Below, in pieces: positions 23,723 through 35,137 of a stretch of DNA of 48,863 nucleotides; the first letter of the stretch is position 1; every line of letters starts with the position of its first letter. The position numbers and the translations under genes were made by a program. Origin of the DNA: a virus. The notes below the pieces were generated by a model that saw only the letters and a program-made list of their open reading frames with translations, ran no database searches and was not told where the DNA came from. The stretch is from positions 1 to 48,863 of IMG/VR virus record IMGVR_UViG_3300047361_000192. One strand, written 5' to 3'.

Positions 23723-26700
23723 TCAAACCTCGATTAAGAACCATCCGTCTTTTCCTATTGGAACTGCGGTATTACCATCTGGATCAGTTGTACCAGCAAA
23801 TACTAGTGCAAATCCAGCGTTAGGTGTCTGAACGACTAGTTCGCCACCATCATAACCATTTAGGTCAGCAGTATTACCCGTCAATAGAGTGGTGCCTGTG
23901 TTATCACTTGCATTTTGAACTTTAATTGTAGATGGTGCTCTTACAACCAGCGAGAGGTTGTAGGTAAGTAGACCGCCGATATCAACGATTCTAATCATGT
24001 CACCAATCAAAGCTCCTGTAGGCAATTTAACGACCGTATTTTGAGAGATATTGAGGAAGTAGTTTGTATTTGCTTCTGCATCAACATCAAAGGAATCGCT
24101 GTAGACCCACTTACGACCACCAGTTTGTGAGAAGTAGTTGGAGATACCAGCGACAGTAACAGCGCCATCTTCATCAACACCGAAGACTTCAGTGCCACCA
24201 GAGTTAACCGTTAGATCACCGCCGTTGACAGTAAGATCACCACCAGCAAGGATACTACCACCAAATACAGATGTTCCAGTTCCCAGAGCAGAGAATGAAC
24301 CGAAGGTAGTGAAGTCACCTGAAGAATTATTGAACTGTAGACGTGGTGTAGTGCCATCAGGTCCGAAGATATTGAAGTCGCCACCATAAATTTCTAGATC
24401 ACCAGTTGCAGTATCAACACGAAGTGTGTTTCTTTCAGCAATACCTGATGAACCGCCGTTGGTTAGTGTGAAGAACTGGGTCAGTTCTACAACAGATCCT
24501 CTTACCTTCAGAGTATCATTGGTGGTTAGTTTACCTTGAGTTACGGTATCACCAGTTCCACCATCAACAATGAACTTGTTAAATCCTTGTCCAACCGATA
24601 GTGTGTTGCCTACGAATGTTTTACCAGTTGTAGACTCAACCTTAAATACCTCAACTTCAGGATCACCACCGTCTGTGACAATCAGAGACTGAATGTCGGT
24701 AGATACCAAAGCATCAACCTTAACAATTTCAGAATCAGATAGGAGCAGGTAATCGCTGGTAGTTAGAACACCACCAAATTCTGCAACGCCGATTCTAACA
24801 GATGCCGAATCTGCCAGTAGACCAGCACCACTATTGATCTTAAGTTCGGCAGATGCCGCCTGATCAGACCAGACGTAAGTTCCTGTCGAAACATATTGAC
24901 TTGTCTTGATCTGTAGACTAGATGCAGGACCACTGATACCACCTTGAATTGGCCATGTACCATTTAGACCAACGATGTCCGTCTGCGCGATTGTAATAAA
25001 CTCACCGTAATCAGCACCAACACTAGTGTTAGTCTCGTTATTCCAATTAATGGTGACGATATCAGTGCCATCAGCAACGATTGTTAGAATTGAATTATCG
25101 TTAATCGTAACACTAGATGTAGGATCTAGAGTTCCATTGTTATCAAAGTCAAATCCAGTGATAAACGAAGCATTGAGTTGCTTATCAAACTTGGAGACGA
25201 TTGCATTATCTGGGTGATCAGTTCTTGCAGTCGTACCATCTTTAGCACGAGTAACCAAGATTCTGAAACCGAGAGGATCAGCAGGGTCGGTGATATTAGT
25301 AAGACCAGCAACTTCAAGAAGTTCACTGTACTGTTCACCAACAGGAGAAATGTTTGTATCCTGTCCAGTTACCTGTACTGATCTCTCGATAAACAGTAGA
25401 TCACCAATCTGGAAATCATTGACAGATGGTTTAGTGACTGGTAGTAAGTATACGTTACCAGAATCATTAGTTCCATTAACCCTAAATGATAGATCAGCAC
25501 CGCCAGAGTTACCCAACTTCGCTGCTTCAATAGTCAGCAGATCGTTGTCAGAGTAACCAGAACCAGGAGATACTAGACTAATGTCTGCTGTACCGTCAGA
25601 TAGAACCTGAACAGTGAACAGAGCACCGTTACCTGTACCACCAGTAGGTGTGATGAACGAATAAGTCTCGTTAGCAACCCATGTTGCACTCGATTCTGGA
25701 GTAATGTTATCAATTGCAGCAACCTGACCACCAGATAGGAGGTACTGATCGCCACCCCAAGGTCCAACACCAGCGGTATCAATTTGTCTACCAAGCTGGA
25801 TGTACTTGAGGAACGTGATGTTAGGATTGTCGAGAGATCCAACGATATGCTCCGATGGAGAAGTGCCGAATCTTGCTCTATCAATTGCAATAATACCAGC
25901 ATTTAGACCACCAGACAATTTAATGGTGGAGTTGGATGTGGTGCTACCCTGAACGAGTAGCGAGTTTCTAATCGTGGTGCGACCACCAAGTGCTGCGATG
26001 TCTACCGTAGAAGAGTTAGCACCAACAGTAACTCTCGTAGTGTTCTGTCCGTCACCAATATTCAGCGTAGCTGCAGTGGTGAAGATTCTAGCGATAGATG
26101 TACCAGCGAAAGCACCAACTTCCAGAGTACCATTTAGTCTAGTCTGATATGTACCAATTAAGGTTTGAGAGTTCAGGTTAGGAGCAGCACCACCAATCTT
26201 GATCGAACAAGCAGAACCTACTACATCCTCTACTGATGCGATATCAACAAATGCGTTAGTAGAACGCTTGTGAACCTCGAAGGTAGTGACACCAGCGTTA
26301 GCACCAACTCTCAATGTATGAGAAGAAGAATCAGAAACATTGTTACCAATGTTGATGAGTTGATCACTTGTAGTGTTGTTACCGATGTTAAACGATTCGG
26401 TATCACTTGCAGCAATAAGGAAGTCAACGTTATCAGTTAGGAACCTGAATGTTTCTGAAGTAGAGTTAATGTCTCCACCATCTACACTCAAGTCATCCTG
26501 AATCTGCATGTTTCCAGTAAATCTGGAATCACCGATTACAACGAAGTTCTTATCAAGTTCAGTAGATGCATCTAGACCGATGCTGGTGTTAACACCAACA
26601 CGACCACCTGCTCTGTAAGTAGAGGATTGATTAGCACTTGCTAGATCAGAAGTTGCAACACGAAGAGTAGCAAAGTCATCAGGATCAGAACTGTCACCAC

Positions 26701-29700
26701 CAACCAAGAATGCATTAGTGAGTGCAAAGTATGTCTTACCAACAGAAGGTTCTGCTAGGTAGTTGTTTGCAGTTACTGCACCAACAGCATCATAGGTTAC
26801 TAAATTCTTACCACTGATGAATGCGTTACCAACAACATCCAAGTTAGATCTTGGATCTGTTTCAGCAGTTACGGAAGCGGTGAGTACACCTTCCTTCGCC
26901 ATTCTGCCGACAGTGTTGATACCCAGTCTGTAATCACCAGGTACTTCAGTTCTTGTGCGAAGTGTTTCAGCACCGATGACGCCAGTCTCCTTCCATCTGG
27001 ACTTGGAGATTTCCATCTTCGCACCAGGACCTTCATCTCCCCATGCATAGACATTCTGTGCGATCTCATTGAAGATTCTGATCGTACAGGTGTTACCTGT
27101 TCCAGAGAATCCACCAGCAAGAACTGCCCACGTACCATTCAAGAACGAGTTACTGAAGTTAGAGATACGTAGATTTTCACCAACTCTAATTCCTAGTCCG
27201 TTATTGTCTAGACCAGCAGCCCATGTGATTGTAAGTTCTGCTGTATTATTAGAAGTAATCGAGAAGATCTGTAGATCACCTAGTTCAGTAAAGAAGTTGG
27301 AGTAAACCCAACCCATCGAACCGCTACTACCAACTTCTAGACCCTTGTATAGAACATCACCAGCTGCAGGTAGGATAGAAGATCCATAAGTAATACTCTG
27401 TAGAGTATAGAAGGCAGTTCCACCTTGACCAGCAGATAGAAGACCAGTGTTATCAGGAGAAGCATTAGAGGGAAGACCACCAGTGTAATGTGTTCTCCAG
27501 GTATAAACTTGACCAGGATCATTTACATTACCGCGTGGGTTAAACTTGTAAACCGCAGCTTCAATCTGGTTCTTGGTGAGAATAATATCACCATCTCTTG
27601 TATCTCTGAAGGAAGATCTGTCTTGTGTGGGATCATCACCAGTGTCAACCAGAGATAGGATGCGAAGTGCATCACCTTCCAGAGGATCGACGTTAATCGT
27701 AACAGGATTGTTAAGGAAAGTATCACCTTCGATGGTTACCTTATCATTAAAGGTAACTGCTGTATCGAAAGTAGTAACTAGTGCGCCGATTCCTTCATCG
27801 TCATCACCACTATCCTCAAGAACTGCCTGCTCAAGGAACGTCTCTTCGCCTGTAATAGCGTTGATCTTACGATTACCAATATAGAGGTCACCGTTAGAGT
27901 TTAGACCCGTGTAGAAGACAATACCGCCGTCTTCACGTTTTGCTTGTGCGTAGAAGTCTTGCTTATCAGATAGAACAACTTCCTGGCGAAGTGGGAAACC
28001 AGTTGAGTAGTTACCAGGACCGAAACCAAGGTACTCAAACGTGTGGTTACCAGATCTTGCAATCGAAGGACGACGCAATTCTGTATAGAATCTCTTCTCC
28101 AGAGGATATACAGAGTCACCAGAGATAGGAATCTGTCTGTTCTCGGAACCTACAGATGCATTACCTTCTTGTGCCTGCAATCTGTTGTCCAGAATTGCAC
28201 TGTTCAGATCACTTGTAGTATTAGTAAACTCATAAGCAGCAAAAGGCGAAGTTCTAGTCAGGTCAACAACTGCTTCTTTTGTTTCACTGAACTTGTAGTC
28301 GTTAAGAGTAACAAGACCATGAACGTAGTTATCTGCAGCAGCTGCTGATGCTGGGGGATCAAGAATAGTTAGATCTCTAGTTCCAGTGGTAAGACTGACC
28401 TGGAACCACAGTGGATCATTCTTATAATCCAGAGGATACAGGTTAGAAATAGGTTGAGAGAATTTGTAGTAGTGGAAGTTAGTTCCAACACCAGCACCCA
28501 GAGGATATGGAGAGATGTTACCACGAACAGCAGTCAGATAGTAGATACCATCTTGCTGAAGAGGAATCTGTTCTTGAATAGTCTCAATATTGAAGATGTA
28601 GAAGGTATCATCAATATCAGGAACATCTTCGAGTCTAGAAATAGTATATGTGTCGCCACCAGGTGTGGTGATCTTATCACCAGGAACTGCAGTATAAACA
28701 TTAGCACCCTCAATTCTATACAGGAAATTTTTTCTGTCCGATCTAGAAAGAGAAGTGGGATATGCATCAGGTTGTCCAGTTAGATTGAAGAACGTCCCAT
28801 TGTTCTGAACAAAGTTAGTAGGACTATAGACATTATAATCAATCTTACCAGTGATGTTCTTCAGGATAACAAATGCTGTTGCATCGGCTTGATAGTATGC
28901 ATGAACATAACCAGATCCAGAGCAATAACCAGTCCAACTGATATAGTTGTCGGAATTACTATTGTAAATACTGGTTTGGATGCCTGCACCTTGTGGAGGT
29001 CCAATCTCAATAACAGTGAAGATTTCATTCTTCAATTGCTGGTTGATAATTGTATGATCAAATACAGTCAACTCAAGTCTGTCTACTTCAGTTCCTGTTC
29101 CTTGAGGGTCAACAGAAATAGTTTTAGCAGACTGAATTGTCGTCGCAATCTTGGACTCAAACTCAACTTGTAGTGGATTTTCGTATGGATCATAGAATCC
29201 ACCACTAATATCAACACTAGCAGCGTCCAGATCCGCTAGAGACAGTCCTAATTGCTCGGTAGGTCTCGCAGGGTTAAAGAACTGTGCAACCGCTGGTGCG
29301 CCGTTGCTGAAGGGTTCTAGATAGAACTTCTGTGCCTTCAGGCGTCTTCTATCATCAGTTCTTGACTTAATAACATAACCATTGAGTGGTTCACGAACTG
29401 TCTGTAGATACTGTGGCAGAACATAACGCAAGCGATAAATTCTATCGAGAGCAGGTCTATCATCCTCAATTCTTTCATACCAGGTATCTGGGGTGAATAG
29501 ATTACCAGTTCCATCTACAAAGTCAGTAGCATGGAATCTGGTGAGGATAGCATTAGGATCAGTACCACCTGAAGACTCATCCTTGACATTTAGATACCAT
29601 CTTTGGAAGCTAACTGGGTCGTACTTGAGGGGGGAAGTCTTTTTGTTTCCATAGACAACAAAATCACTTCCGCTATTTGCAGTAAATATGACAGCGTTTG

Positions 29701-32700
29701 TACCAGCTTGAGCATCTGCTTGGGTGGTGTGAACGCTAAACTTCGTCTTGGAGATAAAACGTGGGAAGTAATACACATCTGTTGCCACATCACCAGCACC
29801 CGAAATAGTCGGTAGTTGAGAACTTGCATCACCAGATGTAGCGAAGAAGATGGTTTGTGCTGGGACATTTGGTACAGGTACGTCGAATGTGTGCGGAATA
29901 TCTGTTTCGATGTAAATGCCAGAGACATTACAAACATATCTGTGCAAATCATAATTCTCGTCAAGAATCTGTTGCTGAACCAATAGTTCAACGTCAGGAC
30001 TCATACTCTCTGTTTCAGAAGAGTAGATATAGATACCAGCAGCAGCATTTTCTTTAGTAGCAGCAAGCAGCAACTTGGTGCCTGCACTATTATCGAACTC
30101 TGAAGTATTATTAAACGAATTTGGATATGTATCTCTGCCAGGAGCAATTACATAGTATGGTCTGTTAGTCTCAAAACCACGAGGTAGTCTGACTAGACGC
30201 TTGTCAACACCAGCATTAGTTGCTCTTGGAATAAGTCTTACAGGTGTTCCTGTTTGGAATCCATGAGGATCAGTATCTCCATTACCAGTATCAATTACAA
30301 ATACAGTTGCTCTACCAATTAGAGCCGAAGACTCAATGATAGGTTCAACTCTGGTTACCTGATTAGCATTACCATTCAGTACCAGGTTAACAACATCAAA
30401 ATATCCTTCGATAGCAGTAACAATGTTAGTACACTCGGGATATGTATCGTCTTGAGTGATCGAAAGATCTACAAGACGGGGGGATGAAGAGTATTGGTTA
30501 ACGTTCTCAAAATACAACCAAGTAGTGCTGCTATCCAGTTGTGGTTGATAAACCTGTCCAGTTGCAGGATCAGCCAATACAATAGTAGTTGCATTGACAA
30601 TATCTGCGATAATAAGTGGACTACTTCCAAGTAAGTTAGTGCCAAGACGTGAAGAACCTTGGGTCAAGAAACCATTAACAAAATCATTCTCGGCATACTC
30701 ACTGACCTGCATACCAACTACAAGACCAGAAGTATCACCAACAATAACGTTGGTGCTGCTGGTAGACGTGGTGCAGTTCTTGATTAGGAGTGTACCATTA
30801 CGGATTACACCGAAGATCAATCTCTTCAGGTAGTCATATGCAATAAGAGTTTCAGTTAGTTCGGTATCAACATAAGATACATTGCCACTAGAAATGTAAG
30901 ACTCGGAAGCATATACAGTGTTGATGTTACCACCAACACGAAGATCCTTGACAACAGCATCAACAATAAATCCAATGTCTCTCTCACACTTGGTAATAGT
31001 TAGAGATGTGTTAGTCAGAAGTGCTGGATATTGAGCGGTGATATATCCATAAGTCTCTCCAGCAAGATAAGATCTGTTCTTCTCAATAAGATTAGCAGCA
31101 TCATATGCCTTGTTAAAGTCGTCATTTCCATCACCATCTAGATCGAACAATACGTTCAAGTTACTAGGTGTTAGAGTAGACAGAGATGCCGTGACTGATT
31201 TGATACCAGACGGTTCTAGTGTACCATGATATGTCTGCTTACCACCTACACCACCAGAAGGCAGTTTGACATATAGTCTGTCATCTTGCTTGGCACCAAT
31301 TCTATATCCATCAATAGATGCTGCAGGACGTGAAGCTGGATCCTTATTAGTATCACCAGCAAGATATAGTCTGGTGTTATTAGCAACATCGTTTGATGCT
31401 TCGATGTCAAGAGTGTAGTAAGAATTCTTCTTAACCGACTCTACATTAGTATCAACAACTTTGGGAGGAATGATAGCATCAATATAACCACCTTTATCTT
31501 GGTTGAAGGAGAATCCTTTGAAACCAATAGAGTGGAGTGAAGTGTTACCAAAGTTGGAGTTCGAGTTGGTGATAGACATGTCACCACCACTTTCCATCAG
31601 GAAGTGATCGTGGAAACCAACAGCGAAGACCGAGACGCACTGAATGAAGGAGTCATCCGAAGCACGAATGTGGAAGTTTCTCCACTCATCCTTCCAATAT
31701 GCATCACCTTTAGTGTGATAAGGAATGGTAGCAAATGCATCAGTTAGTGATGCTTGATTCCATGTGTTAGTAAATCTGTCGTAACGAATGAACGCTCTGT
31801 CATCTTTCTGGAGCGAAACACCCGTGTACTGTGCAACAACCATCGACTTGAATCCAGTTGCCTTGGATCCATCCGCCCACATGCCGCACTGACCCCAGGT
31901 AGAACGGATCGAGCAGTTGAAAACATACGGAGATGCGGACTCAACAGAGTCAATTTCCGCTTGAATCACTGCACTAGTGCCAAGACCGTTAGCAGTGCTG
32001 TAAGTTGTACCAGAAACCAGTCCTAGACCAGCAGCTGTGATAGGAATGATGTAGGTGAATACCTTTGGATTGTTATCATCAATGGTATCAACCTTGAATG
32101 TTCCGTTGACTTCATCAGATAGACCACTGTTGATAACAGCGATGTACTGACCTTTGAAGTATCCGTGCTCAATCTTGGTAGTAACAGTGAGTCTAGAAGT
32201 AGATGTACCAGGGATATCAACAACTTCAATTTGCTCAACAGTTCTGGTATCAGATAGAGGACCAACAATTCTAGTCTCTTGTACCAGTGCTTCCAGTTCG
32301 CCATCATCAATTGTAGGCTGGAACTGTGCAAATGCTCTACCAACTTTCTCGTAGTAGCGATCTAGTTCATCATTACCTGCATAGGTCATGATGCAGATCT
32401 TGTGGTGAGAATACTCGGGAATCTTCAGATCCGTAGAGTTCTTCTTGTAGTAAACCTTACCTACCTTATCTGTTTGATCATATAATGGGGAGTTTTCGGA
32501 GAGGTCACCATCCTTGATAGTGAACTGCCATAGGTAACAACCACCAGTCAGTTTGAAAACACCAGTTCTCTCTTGATCACCATCAACGGGATCAGGTACA
32601 TATAGAGGTCTGATGATGGTACGACGGAGGTCATAACCAATTAGAGAACAACCTCTGGGGACGATACAACCGCCCTCGGTAGAGTTGAACTTATAGAATA

Positions 32701-35089
32701 CGTTATCAGGGTTACCTAGGTCAATGATGCTGTCATCTTGCCATTCCTGAAGTGCTCTGTTGTAGTCAAAGATAGGTACAACACCAGTAACTGTAACTGA
32801 ACTCAATACACTCAAGCTACCAGCACTAATAACATCGGTAAGGATTGTTACCAGGGTTTGAATGTTTGTCTGAACATCAATACATGCACCAGGGTTACCA
32901 GACTCGTCATACTCGATGTCAGGGGTGTTAGCGCCTGCAATAGCAGGACCAGGAGAGATAGTCAGATCCTTGTCTAGCAAGGAGTTCGTGACTGCCAACT
33001 TCATTAGATCACGCGCTTTATTGTATGCGGTGATGCTCTCTGCCTCTTCGCCAACAATACCATTTGCTAGAGGAGCTCCTTCTCTGTCAAAGTAAGTCTT
33101 TGCTACAGAGATAGTGTTGCTGTTGCCACCGTTTCTGATGTCAGCAAGAACAGCCTCAACAATCAAACCGATATCACGTTTACACTTGGTCTCGCCAGGT
33201 GTCTCGTGATCAGTAACAACTTCAGCAGGAAGTTGTGTTAGGTTACCATCAGTTAGGACAGTCTCTACAATAGCAGCAAGAGTGCCAACCATGCTAGCAA
33301 CATCAGCACACAGAGGAGTGCCGTTAGGATCAGCAGTGATAGTCGAATCTTTTGAGAAGAGTTCATTTCTGAACGCATCAATCATCAGATCTCTTGCCTT
33401 ATTGAAAGCAGATATTGCTTCTGCCTGCTCACCATCTAGAGAACCACTAATGAAAGCATTTCCTGCCTCATTGAAGTAAGTCTTCAGATACTTACGAGTG
33501 TATCTGTTACCACCTGCAAGTGCAACGTCAAGAGAAAGGGAATCGATGTACTCACCGATGTCACGCTTACACTCGATTTCATTTGCACTAGCGAAGTTTC
33601 CTAGGTTTTCAACAGGAAGTTGAGATAGGTTGCCATCATTAATGACAGTAGTAAAAATTTGTGTTAGTGTAGCGATTGCAGACTGTACGTTAGCACAACC
33701 ACCACCATCTACAGTGATGGTAGAATCTTGAACCAACAAGATGTTATTGACTGCAGATTGCATCAAATCACGAGCTTTATTGAAAGCAGTGATAGCCTGT
33801 GCTTCTTCCCCTAGTAGACCATTAGAAATTGGGGATCCGCTGTTATCAAAATATGTACCAGTAAAACGGCGAGTGTACTCGTTACCACCACTAACCAGAT
33901 CAAGCCCAAGATAGTCAACAAATATACCCAGATCTCGCTTACATTTTGCTTCATTTGTTAGATCAGATCCTAGTGTTTCTGCAGGAAGTCCTGATGCATC
34001 AGCAGCAGTAAATGCATCGGTAACAATCTGAACCAAGACATTGATTGCAGACTCTACGTTAGCACATGAATTAGGATCAATCGTGATAGTAGCATCAGTG
34101 ATTGTCAACTCATTCTTCATTGCTTGGATCATCAGATCCCTAGCAGCATTATATGCGTCATTCGTAGACAACACTTCACTAATGATGTAAGAGAATACAC
34201 CACCTTGGAAATACTTCAGGGTGAACTTACGAGTATACTCGTTACCACCTTTTACAAGGTCAACACCAACATAATCAATTAGAAGACCGATGTCACGCTT
34301 ACACTTTGTTTCATCAGAAGGATCTGCAGGGTTAGAACCAGCCTGCATTGCAGTCCAGGCACTATCAATAATTTCAGTTCTATTCTGCTGAATCAGACGA
34401 TATGCATCCTTAAATCTGTATACAGGATCGTCTGCAGGGTCGCCAGGGAAGAAGAAATCAGGGTGTGCTACAGCAATCTCTGCTGCTGCCCTATCAACAA
34501 TTTCTCTCTTGTTCTGTTGGATTAGGCGATATCCATCTTTAAATCTATATTCAGCTTCTGTTGTACCATTGCCACCAGGATAGAAGAAGTCAGGGAATTG
34601 AATTGCGAGATGTGCTGCAGATTTGTCTACAATCTCCTTACGATTCAACTGTACTAGACGATATGCGTCAGCATATCGAGACCCATCATCAGATGCAGCA
34701 TCACCAGGATAGAAGAAATCAGGGTGTTGTACGAAAATTTCTGCAGCAGAACGATCAACAATGAGCTGTTTATTCGCTTCAATTAGATTACCAGAATCAA
34801 AATATCTAGATTCAGGATTAGCAGTCTCTACAAGACCAGGACGGTTATCAATGTAGTGGTTACCAGGCATCAGCATGATGCTGAACTGGTCAAACCTATC
34901 ATTATCCTTACCAGGTAGGTAAGAGTATCGTGCTACCTCAAGGAATGCCCTCTGGATAGACTTAAATGGACGTAATGGGGAGTTACCTCTATTGTCTAAC
35001 TCGTCTGTCGCATTAAAGTCATCTGGCGATACATATAGATACTTACCTGTTTTACTTGAGTAAAGATTATCAAGTCTTGTAAGAGGCAT
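23723..35089 (-). CDS. Giant virion fibre protein, 3788 aa
   Basis: One uninterrupted frame of 11.4 kb. Residues about 105-260 hold tandem ~45-residue repeats (EIVD-AA ... HPDFFYPGD). About 260-760 hold four ~120-residue repeats marked CKRDIG, GGN-YTR, ARDLM and a late Cys. A fifth diverged copy (CERDIGFIVDA) sits near 1370, just after a calcium-loop-like DLDGDGNDDFN. The C-terminal half is beta-rich with many NG, GD and VG turns typical of fibre helices. The ATG has AAGGA upstream. It is preceded by a terminator and a perfect late promoter. Probably a long tail fibre or baseplate-attached structural protein; exact T4 counterpart unclear. Confidence 0.8.
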   Translation of the reverse strand: MPLTRLDNLYSSKTGKYLYVSPDDFNATDELDNRGNSPLRPFKSIQRAFLEVARYSYLPGKDNDRFDQFSIMLMPGNHYIDNRPGLVETANPESRYFDSGNLIEANKQLIVDRSAAEIFVQHPDFFYPGDAASDDGSRYADAYRLVQLNRKEIVDKSAAHLAIQFPDFFYPGGNGTTEAEYRFKDGYRLIQQNKREIVDRAAAEIAVAHPDFFFPGDPADDPVYRFKDAYRLIQQNRTEIIDSAWTAMQAGSNPADPSDETKCKRDIGLLIDYVGVDLVKGGNEYTRKFTLKYFQGGVFSYIISEVLSTNDAYNAARDLMIQAMKNELTITDATITIDPNSCANVESAINVLVQIVTDAFTAADASGLPAETLGSDLTNEAKCKRDLGIFVDYLGLDLVSGGNEYTRRFTGTYFDNSGSPISNGLLGEEAQAITAFNKARDLMQSAVNNILLVQDSTITVDGGGCANVQSAIATLTQIFTTVINDGNLSQLPVENLGNFASANEIECKRDIGEYIDSLSLDVALAGGNRYTRKYLKTYFNEAGNAFISGSLDGEQAEAISAFNKARDLMIDAFRNELFSKDSTITADPNGTPLCADVASMVGTLAAIVETVLTDGNLTQLPAEVVTDHETPGETKCKRDIGLIVEAVLADIRNGGNSNTISVAKTYFDREGAPLANGIVGEEAESITAYNKARDLMKLAVTNSLLDKDLTISPGPAIAGANTPDIEYDESGNPGACIDVQTNIQTLVTILTDVISAGSLSVLSSVTVTGVVPIFDYNRALQEWQDDSIIDLGNPDNVFYKFNSTEGGCIVPRGCSLIGYDLRRTIIRPLYVPDPVDGDQERTGVFKLTGGCYLWQFTIKDGDLSENSPLYDQTDKVGKVYYKKNSTDLKIPEYSHHKICIMTYAGNDELDRYYEKVGRAFAQFQPTIDDGELEALVQETRIVGPLSDTRTVEQIEVVDIPGTSTSRLTVTTKIEHGYFKGQYIAVINSGLSDEVNGTFKVDTIDDNNPKVFTYIIPITAAGLGLVSGTTYSTANGLGTSAVIQAEIDSVESASPYVFNCSIRSTWGQCGMWADGSKATGFKSMVVAQYTGVSLQKDDRAFIRYDRFTNTWNQASLTDAFATIPYHTKGDAYWKDEWRNFHIRASDDSFIQCVSVFAVGFHDHFLMESGGDMSITNSNSNFGNTSLHSIGFKGFSFNQDKGGYIDAIIPPKVVDTNVESVKKNSYYTLDIEASNDVANNTRLYLAGDTNKDPASRPAASIDGYRIGAKQDDRLYVKLPSGGVGGKQTYHGTLEPSGIKSVTASLSTLTPSNLNVLFDLDGDGNDDFNKAYDAANLIEKNRSYLAGETYGYITAQYPALLTNTSLTITKCERDIGFIVDAVVKDLRVGGNINTVYASESYISSGNVSYVDTELTETLIAYDYLKRLIFGVIRNGTLLIKNCTTSTSSTNVIVGDTSGLVVGMQVSEYAENDFVNGFLTQGSSRLGTNLLGSSPLIIADIVNATTIVLADPATGQVYQPQLDSSTTWLYFENVNQYSSSPRLVDLSITQDDTYPECTNIVTAIEGYFDVVNLVLNGNANQVTRVEPIIESSALIGRATVFVIDTGNGDTDPHGFQTGTPVRLIPRATNAGVDKRLVRLPRGFETNRPYYVIAPGRDTYPNSFNNTSEFDNSAGTKLLLAATKENAAAGIYIYSSETESMSPDVELLVQQQILDENYDLHRYVCNVSGIYIETDIPHTFDVPVPNVPAQTIFFATSGDASSQLPTISGAGDVATDVYYFPRFISKTKFSVHTTQADAQAGTNAVIFTANSGSDFVVYGNKKTSPLKYDPVSFQRWYLNVKDESSGGTDPNAILTRFHATDFVDGTGNLFTPDTWYERIEDDRPALDRIYRLRYVLPQYLQTVREPLNGYVIKSRTDDRRRLKAQKFYLEPFSNGAPAVAQFFNPARPTEQLGLSLADLDAASVDISGGFYDPYENPLQVEFESKIATTIQSAKTISVDPQGTGTEVDRLELTVFDHTIINQQLKNEIFTVIEIGPPQGAGIQTSIYNSNSDNYISWTGYCSGSGYVHAYYQADATAFVILKNITGKIDYNVYSPTNFVQNNGTFFNLTGQPDAYPTSLSRSDRKNFLYRIEGANVYTAVPGDKITTPGGDTYTISRLEDVPDIDDTFYIFNIETIQEQIPLQQDGIYYLTAVRGNISPYPLGAGVGTNFHYYKFSQPISNLYPLDYKNDPLWFQVSLTTGTRDLTILDPPASAAAADNYVHGLVTLNDYKFSETKEAVVDLTRTSPFAAYEFTNTTSDLNSAILDNRLQAQEGNASVGSENRQIPISGDSVYPLEKRFYTELRRPSIARSGNHTFEYLGFGPGNYSTGFPLRQEVVLSDKQDFYAQAKREDGGIVFYTGLNSNGDLYIGNRKINAITGEETFLEQAVLEDSGDDDEGIGALVTTFDTAVTFNDKVTIEGDTFLNNPVTINVDPLEGDALRILSLVDTGDDPTQDRSSFRDTRDGDIILTKNQIEAAVYKFNPRGNVNDPGQVYTWRTHYTGGLPSNASPDNTGLLSAGQGGTAFYTLQSITYGSSILPAAGDVLYKGLEVGSSGSMGWVYSNFFTELGDLQIFSITSNNTAELTITWAAGLDNNGLGIRVGENLRISNFSNSFLNGTWAVLAGGFSGTGNTCTIRIFNEIAQNVYAWGDEGPGAKMEISKSRWKETGVIGAETLRTRTEVPGDYRLGINTVGRMAKEGVLTASVTAETDPRSNLDVVGNAFISGKNLVTYDAVGAVTANNYLAEPSVGKTYFALTNAFLVGGDSSDPDDFATLRVATSDLASANQSSTYRAGGRVGVNTSIGLDASTELDKNFVVIGDSRFTGNMQIQDDLSVDGGDINSTSETFRFLTDNVDFLIAASDTESFNIGNNTTSDQLINIGNNVSDSSSHTLRVGANAGVTTFEVHKRSTNAFVDIASVEDVVGSACSIKIGGAAPNLNSQTLIGTYQTRLNGTLEVGAFAGTSIARIFTTAATLNIGDGQNTTRVTVGANSSTVDIAALGGRTTIRNSLLVQGSTTSNSTIKLSGGLNAGIIAIDRARFGTSPSEHIVGSLDNPNITFLKYIQLGRQIDTAGVGPWGGDQYLLSGGQVAAIDNITPESSATWVANETYSFITPTGGTGNGALFTVQVLSDGTADISLVSPGSGYSDNDLLTIEAAKLGNSGGADLSFRVNGTNDSGNVYLLPVTKPSVNDFQIGDLLFIERSVQVTGQDTNISPVGEQYSELLEVAGLTNITDPADPLGFRILVTRAKDGTTARTDHPDNAIVSKFDKQLNASFITGFDFDNNGTLDPTSSVTINDNSILTIVADGTDIVTINWNNETNTSVGADYGEFITIAQTDIVGLNGTWPIQGGISGPASSLQIKTSQYVSTGTYVWSDQAASAELKINSGAGLLADSASVRIGVAEFGGVLTTSDYLLLSDSEIVKVDALVSTDIQSLIVTDGGDPEVEVFKVESTTGKTFVGNTLSVGQGFNKFIVDGGTGDTVTQGKLTTNDTLKVRGSVVELTQFFTLTNGGSSGIAERNTLRVDTATGDLEIYGGDFNIFGPDGTTPRLQFNNSSGDFTTFGSFSALGTGTSVFGGSILAGGDLTVNGGDLTVNSGGTEVFGVDEDGAVTVAGISNYFSQTGGRKWVYSDSFDVDAEANTNYFLNISQNTVVKLPTGALIGDMIRIVDIGGLLTYNLSLVVRAPSTIKVQNASDNTGTTLLTGNTADLNGYDGGELVVQTPNAGFALVFAGTTDPDGNTAVPIGKDGWFLIEV

Positions 35090-35125
35090 AATTAACCCGT
35101 TCCTTCTAGGACTATTCTTCTGGAT

Positions 35126-35133
35126 TATTTATA
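35126..35133 (-). promoter_or_regulatory. Late promoter TATAAATA
   Basis: A perfect T4-type late box TATAAATA on the minus strand, 37 bases upstream of the giant fibre ATG. Just before it lies a terminator, so the fibre block from 35.1 kb leftwards is likely a separate late transcription unit. Confidence 0.75.
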
Positions 35134-35137
35134 CAAT

